From JBAZQS01 sp041645075 (GTDB lineage: Bacteria > Patescibacteriota > Patescibacteriia > 2-01-FULL-39-33), in the NCBI GenBank assembly GCA_041645075.1, contig JBAZQS010000028.1, forward strand, positions 1 through 11,074: a DNA stretch of 11,074 bases, given 5' to 3'. A program made the translations under genes and the position numbers. Of this stretch, positions 6,621-11,074 are shown in pieces (position 1 is the stretch's first letter; the number at the start of each line of letters is the position of its first letter). Under the pieces are notes generated by a model. The model had not been told where the DNA came from and ran no database searches. It saw nothing but the letters and a program-made list of their open reading frames with translations.

Positions 6621-7037
6621 ATGGAAGAAAAAAAATCAAAAATCGCGGTATCCGCCCTTGTGATGAAGGATGATAAATTTTTACTTTTGAAACGCCGCCA
6701 CTCTCCTTATAAATGGGGTCCTCCGGCTGGCCGGGTTCGCGAAGGCGAGACCTTTATTGAGGCGCTTGTCAGAGAAACCAAAGAAGAAGCCAATATTGAA
6801 ATAAAAGTTTTAATGCCCATAGATGTTTGGTGCGGTAATCATGAAAATGAAGCAATCTCATCCGTCAGTTTTGCGTGCGAATACGATTCTGGCGAGATAA
6901 AAGTTTCCGAAGAACACAGCGAGGCCAAGTGGTTTGTTTTAGATGAGATTAAAAATGAAAACGTGACTCATGATTTTAAAGATTTTGTCAGAGCCACGAG
7001 AATTAAAAAGCTTTTTAATAATGGGGAAATAAAATAA
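6621..7037 (+). CDS. Nudix hydrolase
   Basis: Predicted 138-residue Nudix enzyme, which would hydrolyse a nucleoside diphosphate linked to another moiety in the cytoplasm. ATG 6621 is chosen; an upstream in-frame TTG at 6600 would overlap the previous gene and adds nothing conserved. The Nudix box G-x5-E-x7-REUxEExGU runs from Gly37 to about Ile59, with Glu43, the metal-binding RETKEE (51-56), and Asn58 in place of the usual Gly. Before it, KIAVSALVMKDDKFLLLKRR and WGPPAGR form the standard opening strands and lead into the box. After it, VSFACEYDSGE and EAKWFVLDEI match the usual later strands of MutT-like proteins. Substrate specificity (dNTP, sugar nucleotide, Ap4A or other) cannot be told. 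No Shine-Dalgarno is visible. It lies between the HExxH gene and the broken peptidase gene, 21 bases before the latter. Confidence 0.85.
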   Translation: MEEKKSKIAVSALVMKDDKFLLLKRRHSPYKWGPPAGRVREGETFIEALVRETKEEANIEIKVLMPIDVWCGNHENEAISSVSFACEYDSGEIKVSEEHSEAKWFVLDEIKNENVTHDFKDFVRATRIKKLFNNGEIK

Positions 7038-7058
7038 TTTTAATTTCAGATAATCATT

Positions 7059-8009
7059 ATGCCAATCAAACCATTGCAAAATAACGACTTCATCGGCATT
7101 GTCGCGCCATCATCACCAGTCATGGGCACGGCAATGGAAGCCAACTACAAGTGAGGTCTTATTGAAATAAAAAAAATGGGCTTTCAGGTTAAGGAAGGCA
7201 AAACCGTCCGTCTTAAAAAATGGCATCTGGCCGGAAGCGACGACGACCGCGCCAAAGACATTATGGATATGTTTCTGGACAAAAATATCAAAGCGATAAT
7301 TTGCGCCGTCGGTGGAACCGGAGCGGATAGAATTTTAGACAAATTGAACTACACGCTTATTAAAAAAAATTCCAAGCCATTTTTAGGAATAAGCGACCCG
7401 ACCGTTTTAATTTCCGCCCTTTTTCAGTTAAGTAAAATACCAACAATTTATGGTCCGGATGTTTGCTTTGGCTTCGGCGCCAAAAAGAGTGATTCTCAAA
7501 AAAAATGGGAACTGTCTATGATTAAGCAAATTTTAACCTCAACCGTTCCGTTGGGCAGAATAAAGCACATGACTTCATGGAAAAAAATTAAGGGTGGAAT
7601 TGGACGGGGATATTTGGTTGGTGGTCATCTCGGTCTATATGCCAGATTAAAAGGCACGAAATACTTTGCCGATATTATTAAAAAACCGAAAATTTTCTTT
7701 TGGGAAGCGACTGGTAAATATTCCGATGTTGACAGTGATTTACAGACCTTAAAATATTACGGTTTTTTTAATAACATTGCCGGCATGATAATTGGCAAGT
7801 TCAACCTCATGGAAAAGGAAGCGGAGTACAAGGGGATGCCCAAAGTAGATTTATTAATAGCCGAAAAGTTTAAAGAATTTGATTTTCCAATCATCTGCTA
7901 TGCCGACTTCGGCCACTGTACGCCCAATATCCCCTTGCCTTATGGTAAATCAGCAATTGTTGACGGCGACAAAATAGATTTCAGCATCACCGAGAGCATT
8001 TTCCGATAA
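7059..8009 (+). pseudogene. S66 LD-carboxypeptidase-like gene interrupted by an in-frame UGA
   Basis: From ATG 7059 the frame encodes the typical S66 N-terminus (IGIVAPSSP), then hits TGA at 7152-7154 after 31 codons. It continues in the same frame with GLIEIKKMGFQVKEGKT, again classic S66, to TAA at 8007-8009. Counting the stop as one residue gives 316 aa, the family's usual size. Catalytic residues then fall at Ser112 (LGISDPT), Glu216 (FFWEATGKY) and His286 (FGHCTPN), close to Ser115/Glu217/His285 of Pseudomonas LdcA. The active site is therefore intact and only one codon is wrong; CGA (Arg) to TGA is a plausible single change. Intact members cleave the LD bond of murein tetrapeptides during recycling, or microcin C-type peptides (MccF relatives). 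Reinitiation at ATG 7176 would give 277 aa lacking the first strand. A sequencing error is possible. Confidence 0.75.
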
Positions 8010-8022
8010 CTAAATAAATAAA

Positions 8023-8052
8023 AAAGCCTTCCTCAAATTTTAGGAAAGCTTT
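8023..8052 (+). terminator. Terminator-like hairpin after the peptidase gene
   Basis: AAAGCCTTCCT (8023-8033) pairs with AGGAAAGCTTT (8042-8052) over 11 positions with one C/A mismatch and an 8-base loop. It is followed by a T-rich ATTGGTTTTAATTT. An A run on the upstream side means it could also work on the opposite strand. Confidence 0.55.
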
Positions 8053-8223
8053 ATTGGTTTTAATTTAAAATTTTTCAACGACGGCGATGCCATTCTGGTT
8101 TTGCCGGAAAACATAAATCCTCTGATTTTATTAAATCTATTCAGGTAAGATTCCCTGACTCTCAACCTCACTATCGTGTCCCACCCAAATGATAATGTCG
8201 TGGGGCGTGACACTAAGATGTAA
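8044..8223 (+). pseudogene. Possible small gene relic with an in-frame UAA
   Basis: The frame opened at 8044 has no ATG but reads as plausible protein, including FFNDGDAILVLPENINPLILL, before TAA at 8146-8148. It then stays open to TAA at 8221-8223, ending DNVVGRDTKM. Another frame at the middle gives VRFPDSQPHYRVPPK, so a frameshift relic is equally possible. I recognise no family. It lies between the terminator hairpin and the next promoter, so it is probably the decayed tail of a lost gene, or chance. Confidence 0.2.
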
Positions 8224-8228
8224 GCTAA

Positions 8229-8257
8229 TTTACAAATTATCTAAATTATAATAAAAT
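8229..8257 (+). promoter_or_regulatory. Promoter for the HIT-HD run
   Basis: TTTACA (8229-8234), a 17-base spacer and TAAAAT (8252-8257), each 5/6 to consensus. Predicted start is near 8264, 27 bases before the HIT ATG. Two further TATAAT-like hexamers (8247-8252 and 8257-8262) lie in the same AT-rich stretch. Confidence 0.55.
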
Positions 8258-8290
8258 ATAATAAGTTTACGGAATTATTAAGCAAATTTT

Positions 8291-8716
8291 ATGACCAATA
8301 ACTGCGAATTTTGTGATAAAAATATAGACAAACAAGAGATATTTCGGACCGATTATATGAAAGTTTTATGTCCCCATCGGCCCGTAATTGATAAACATTT
8401 AATAATTATGCCCATTAATCATATTGAAACATTTGATCAGCTATCGGGAAAGGAATTATTGGATTGTTTATTTGTTATTAAAAAGATTAAAGATGCTTTT
8501 ATTGGCTCATACAAGATGACTGGATACAATTTAATTATAAATAACGGCAAGAAGGCTGGTCAGAAGATATCTCATTCACATATTCATTTTTTTCCTCGTT
8601 TTAACAATGAGGCCATGAGTCCATTTAAAGCGATGGAAAATTCCAATCGAGAAATCTTAAGCGATCAGGAAATTATAAATAAAGTGAATGGATTAAAAAA
8701 GGATATTAATTTATGA
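8291..8716 (+). CDS. HIT-family (histidine triad) nucleotide hydrolase/transferase
   Basis: Predicted 141-residue cytoplasmic HIT protein. The triad HxHxHxx is seen as HSHIHFF (His95, His97, His99); the middle His is the nucleophile in the family. It is preceded by the typical strand GYNLIINNGKKAGQKISH, where members carry an 'N.G..aGQ...H.H.H' pattern. The N-terminal CEFC (Cys5, Cys8) is the half zinc knuckle found in many bacterial HIT proteins. DKHLIIMPINHIETF corresponds to 'GH.lviPk.H'. Length is normal for a Hint- or Ap4A-hydrolase-like member. Likely substrates are adenosine phosphoramidates or dinucleoside polyphosphates. It has its own promoter, and its TGA overlaps the start of the HD gene (ATGA), so the two proteins are translationally coupled. 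No strong ribosome site precedes it. Confidence 0.9.
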   Translation: MTNNCEFCDKNIDKQEIFRTDYMKVLCPHRPVIDKHLIIMPINHIETFDQLSGKELLDCLFVIKKIKDAFIGSYKMTGYNLIINNGKKAGQKISHSHIHFFPRFNNEAMSPFKAMENSNREILSDQEIINKVNGLKKDINL

Positions 8717-9261
8717 GTAGGCGATACACAGAAAAAGAAAATAGATTAATTGAAAAAGCGATTAAGTTTTTAGTAAAGGAATATGATAAAACCGGGTTTA
8801 ATGAAAAACCGGTGATTTTTCATAGTTTACGCGTGGCCTGTCGATTAGTTGAAATAGACGCGCTGCCGACGATAGTAGCGGCCGCGGTATTGCATGACTT
8901 AACCGAGGATTCTAAAATCACATTAGATCAGGTAAGGCGTGGTTTTGGCGATAAAGTCGCTCGATTAGTCGGCGCCGTTTCCTTTAAATCAGATATAGCA
9001 GATAAAGAAAAGCAATATAAGGAAGTGTTTGAACGGATCGAGAAAGCCGGAGAGCAGGCGCTTATCATTAAATGCGCCGATATATTAGATAATAGCGATT
9101 ATTACAGTTTTGGCAAAAATAAAGAACACGAGAATTTATTAATGAATAAATTAAATTACTTTCTCAAAATAGCCCAACCAGTTATAGGTAAAACTATTTT
9201 ATTTAAAAAGTTAAATAAGAGATACAAGATTTTATCATCAGAATACAAAAAAAGTTTATAA
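8713..9261 (+). CDS. Stand-alone HD hydrolase, SpoT/MESH1-like (putative small alarmone hydrolase)
   Basis: Predicted 182-residue HD-domain phosphohydrolase. Metal-binding motifs match the hydrolase domain of RelA/SpoT enzymes: His37 in IFHSLRV, His61-Asp62 in VLHDLTED with Glu65-Asp66 following (HDxxED, the hallmark of the ppGpp hydrolase site), and Asp123 in IKCADILDN, equivalent to 'KLADRLHN'. DQVRRGFGDKVARLVGAVS matches the 'FG..Va.lV..vs' helix after the HD site. There is no synthetase, TGS or ACT domain, so it is a single-domain protein of MESH1/SAH size. It may remove the 3'-pyrophosphate from (p)ppGpp, or act on NADPH or other nucleotides as some relatives do. ATG overlaps the HIT stop and has AAGGA at 8699-8703, one of the few Shine-Dalgarno-like sites in this half. 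Hydrolase family firm; exact substrate inferred. Confidence 0.85.
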   Translation: MSRRYTEKENRLIEKAIKFLVKEYDKTGFNEKPVIFHSLRVACRLVEIDALPTIVAAAVLHDLTEDSKITLDQVRRGFGDKVARLVGAVSFKSDIADKEKQYKEVFERIEKAGEQALIIKCADILDNSDYYSFGKNKEHENLLMNKLNYFLKIAQPVIGKTILFKKLNKRYKILSSEYKKSL

Positions 9262-9287
9262 AAAATAAATCTTTCTAAAATAAAAAT

Positions 9288-9653
9288 ATGCACACAAAAT
9301 TAGGAGTACGAGCAATAATTTGTGACGATCGGGGAATTATTATGGTTGAGCACAATGAAGGCGATCGAGAGAAATTTTTCATATTTCCCGGAGGTGGCAT
9401 TAAACAAAATGAATCAATTTTTGAAGCGGCTCAACGTGAGGCAAAAGAGGAGACAAATTTAGATGTCGTGGCAAATAAATTGGTATATGTAAGGGAGACG
9501 AAAATGGGAGATGATCGTGGCATCGAGTTTTATGTTCTGTGTTTAAACGCAGGAGGAGAAATGAAACTCGGCCATGATCCTGAAAAATCTCAGCAAGTAT
9601 TGGAAGATATTGTGGTATTATTGGCCGATGGTTTAAACAATCGCCAGGACTAG
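9288..9653 (+). CDS. Nudix hydrolase, probably C-terminally truncated by UAG
   Basis: Predicted 121-residue Nudix protein. The box runs from Gly36 (GGIKQNE) through REAKEET (Arg50 to Thr56) to Leu58: G-x5-E-x7-REUxEExGU with Glu42, Glu51, Glu54 and Glu55 present and Asn57 replacing the usual Gly. GVRAIICDDRGIIMVEH and KFFIFPGG are the standard strands before it, and GIEFYVLCLNAGGE follows. The frame stops at TAG (9651-9653) but stays open for 29 more protein-like codons. The ancestral protein was therefore probably about 150 residues and this copy has lost, or reads through to, its last part. The catalytic box is intact. It begins 26 bases after the HD gene without a ribosome site and is probably in the same transcript. 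Substrate unknown; context with HIT and HD points to nucleotide turnover. Confidence 0.8.
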   Translation: MHTKLGVRAIICDDRGIIMVEHNEGDREKFFIFPGGGIKQNESIFEAAQREAKEETNLDVVANKLVYVRETKMGDDRGIEFYVLCLNAGGEMKLGHDPEKSQQVLEDIVVLLADGLNNRQD

Positions 9654-9743
9654 TTCCCAGAGGAATTGCGTGATGTTCTTTCCCAGGATATTAAAGATAA
9701 TTTCCCATCTTTTCGATATTTGGGCATAGTTAATATAAAATAA
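9654..9743 (+). other. In-frame coding extension beyond the UAG of the second Nudix gene
   Basis: Directly after TAG 9651-9653 the same frame reads FPEELRDVLSQDIKDNF, then PSFRYLGIVNIK, to TAA at 9741-9743. The amphipathic helix-like start and hydrophobic end look like a real Nudix C-terminus rather than random AT-rich DNA. Explanations are a recent nonsense mutation, a base-call error or stop-codon readthrough. Confidence 0.55.
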
Positions 9744-9766
9744 AAATAGTAATTTAAATATAATTT

Positions 9767-10513
9767 ATGAAAACTGGAATTAGTACATCAGTAAAAACAA
9801 ATGGTGAAAATTGGGATCGGATAAGCGATCTTATTGATTGTGATTTTAATCACATAGAGCTTTATAATAAAATTACTCGCATAAGATTGATTGATGTGAT
9901 TCCATTGGTTGAATTAAAAAAGCAAAGAAATTTAACTTTCTCATTTCATTCAATGGTACAGGATTTATTTTGTGCTGACGAAATAATTACTACTGCGGAA
10001 TTGGGTTGTCTAAGGGGAGAAATCAGGTTGGCTTCGCTTATTGGTTGTGATAATCTGATATTTCACATTTCTAAAAAAACAGAATTAAACGATGAAGAAA
10101 TAAAAAATCTCGTTTCATTATCTAAGATAGCAAGTGATTCTAATTTGAAATTATGTCTAGAAAATAACTTTTCAAGCGGTGTATTTAGCGGAGATTATTT
10201 AGTAGAGATAATTACTAAAATCAAAGATTTAAATTTATGTTTGGATATAGGTCATTGCAATGTTGCTCTAAATAGGGGTTTGATTGGTGATTTATCAATA
10301 TTTTTAAACCGAGTCGGGGATAAAATTATTGAACTTCATATTAGTTATAATAATGGTAAAAGCGATGAGCACTTGGAATTAAATGATGCTGGAAAAGTTT
10401 ATCTGGATAATATTTTAAATTTAATTAATAAAAATAACATCCTGGCCGTAATTGAAACAAAAAATATCAAACAAGCCATGAAAACTAAATTTTATTTAGA
10501 AAAGTATGTCTAA
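9767..10513 (+). CDS. Sugar phosphate isomerase/epimerase-like TIM-barrel protein
   Basis: Predicted 248-residue cytoplasmic TIM barrel of the AP-endonuclease-2/xylose-isomerase-like superfamily. Expected metal and active-site residues occur in order. Glu132 lies in LCLENNF at the end of strand 5, and Asp160 and His163 in CLDIGHCN on strand 6. His191 is in IIELHISYN and His202 in KSDEHLEL on strand 7, and Glu230 is in AVIETKN on strand 8. The start TGISTSVKTNG and the FSFHSM strand (about residue 60) fit strands 1 and 3. Length is near the family norm (about 250-280). Members isomerise or epimerise sugars, or act as dehydratases or endonuclease IV-like nucleases; the sequence does not decide. 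The ATG has no Shine-Dalgarno and no convincing promoter. It lies 23 bases after the Nudix tail's TAA and is likely in the same transcript. Composition is very AT-rich. Confidence 0.75.
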   Translation: MKTGISTSVKTNGENWDRISDLIDCDFNHIELYNKITRIRLIDVIPLVELKKQRNLTFSFHSMVQDLFCADEIITTAELGCLRGEIRLASLIGCDNLIFHISKKTELNDEEIKNLVSLSKIASDSNLKLCLENNFSSGVFSGDYLVEIITKIKDLNLCLDIGHCNVALNRGLIGDLSIFLNRVGDKIIELHISYNNGKSDEHLELNDAGKVYLDNILNLINKNNILAVIETKNIKQAMKTKFYLEKYV

Positions 10514-10551
10514 AGAGAAAATATTGGGGACAATAAAATTAATTTAGTTAT

Positions 10552-11074
10552 ATGGACTTAGTAGATGGATATAAAATTTTTATAGATACAATGTTATCTC
10601 ACATTAAAGAGGTTTTTCCTTTTAAAAATAAAAAGGAATTTTTAGAGTTTGAAAAAAAATTTAAAGTAGCGGGAAAAAACTCTATGAAGATAAAAAATGA
10701 TAATGATTTTTTAGTATATTTAAAATCGTTTTTAGCCGGTTTACGGCATAGTCACTTGAGAGTTAGCGGTTATCCTTGGCAGTCATTTCATCCGAGAAAT
10801 TATGAAGTGGTTTTTATAAAAGGAGAATTTTTATTGAAAAATAAAAATAATATTATCGGCGAAATATTATCCGTCGACGGCATTAAGCCAAAAACAATTT
10901 TAAACCAAGCCATTAAATCAATTACTGGCTCCACAAGGCAATATTTAATAAGCCAGGGATTAAAATTTATTTTATTAAACAGAGAAGAAAAGCCAGCCGT
11001 TTTAGAATTAAAACTTGGCAATAAAAAATTCATACGCAAACTGTCGCGCAAGCCAATTGAGAATAAACAAAAAG
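10552..11074 (+). CDS. Possible S41-type protease N-terminal part, cut by the window end
   Basis: From ATG 10552 the frame is open for 174 codons to the window edge, so the gene is partial. No signal peptide or lipobox is seen at this start. FLVYLKSFLAGLRHSHLRV (about residues 54-72) resembles the pre-catalytic helix of S41/C-terminal-processing proteases ('fl..L.DsHt.l'). NNIIGEILSVDGIKPKTIL (about residues 102-120) resembles a PDZ-like 'G..I..VdG.p' substrate-recognition strand. LELKLGNKKFIRKLSRKP then resembles the strand before the catalytic domain. The Ser/Lys catalytic core would lie beyond the window, so this call cannot be confirmed here. It follows the TIM-barrel gene by 38 bases with no ribosome site. 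A cytoplasmic S41 relative (tricorn-like or an uncharacterised peptidase) would fit the missing signal peptide; an unrelated protein is possible. Confidence 0.5.
   Translation, partial: MDLVDGYKIFIDTMLSHIKEVFPFKNKKEFLEFEKKFKVAGKNSMKIKNDNDFLVYLKSFLAGLRHSHLRVSGYPWQSFHPRNYEVVFIKGEFLLKNKNNIIGEILSVDGIKPKTILNQAIKSITGSTRQYLISQGLKFILLNREEKPAVLELKLGNKKFIRKLSRKPIENKQK

Noticed and set aside
7152..7154. UGA as a recoded Gly/Trp codon (code 25 or 4) in the S66 gene
   Set aside because: UGA serves as the real stop at 2277-2279 and 8714-8716 (both ATGA overlaps) and at 3062-3064. Reading the last as sense would fuse the LolA-like protein to the signal peptide of the barrel. No other gene here has internal UGA.
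9759..9764. TATAAT just before the TIM-barrel ATG as its promoter
   Set aside because: Transcription would start after ATG 9767, inside the gene; it is probably just AT-rich sequence.
5900..10551. Integron-style cassette array
   Set aside because: Small unrelated genes in one direction suggested it, but I see no repeated attC-like inverted repeats between genes and no integrase.
10800..11051. Minus-strand frame of 83 codons near the window end
   Set aside because: It overlaps the open + strand frame starting at 10552, which has S41/PDZ-like sequence; the minus frame shows no motif.

Overview
All recognisable genes in this window lie on the + strand. It reads as two blocks with different base composition. 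Single 60-base lines counted by eye give about 50% G+C at position 1501 but about 27% at 6061 and 10081; the peptidase and HD genes in the second block are less extreme. No rRNA, tRNA, transposase or CRISPR array was seen. The sequence is bacterial, but the phylum cannot be fixed from it. Block 1 needs an organism with an outer membrane. The AT-rich set of small nucleotide-handling enzymes in block 2, mostly without Shine-Dalgarno sites, resembles accessory regions of small-genome uncultivated lineages such as Patescibacteria. That placement is inference only.

Block 1 (1-5826). A tightly coupled operon encodes an RND/MMPL-type exporter (5' end outside the window), a periplasmic LolA-like lipoprotein-sorting protein with a signal peptide, and an outer-membrane beta-barrel with a signal peptide and a C-terminal Phe. 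The junctions are an ATGA overlap and a stop codon directly abutting a start codon. Together they look like an envelope lipid or lipoprotein transport module spanning both membranes. A 392-base intergenic region follows (4457-4848). It holds a perfect DnaA-box match, a strong extended -10 promoter, a hairpin-rich segment ending in a terminator-like hairpin (candidate ncRNA or leader), a second promoter, and a very good ribosome binding site for a class I SAM-dependent methyltransferase. That gene ends at a strong intrinsic terminator.

Block 2 (5879-11074). A first unit carries an unassigned HExxH protein, a Nudix hydrolase and an S66 LD-carboxypeptidase-like gene broken by an in-frame UGA after 31 codons, then a terminator-like hairpin. 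A gene relic follows. From a good promoter at 8229-8257 a second run encodes a HIT protein, a SpoT/MESH1-like HD hydrolase (ATGA overlap with HIT), a second Nudix protein whose frame continues past a UAG, a sugar-isomerase-like TIM barrel, and the 5' part of a possible S41-type protease cut by the window end.

The most interesting points are the unassigned RNA-like segment at 4538-4740, the three-gene envelope operon beside accessory DNA, the cluster of in-frame stop codons (UGA, UAA, UAG) in three adjacent loci, and the group of nucleotide/alarmone-processing enzymes (two Nudix, HIT, HD).
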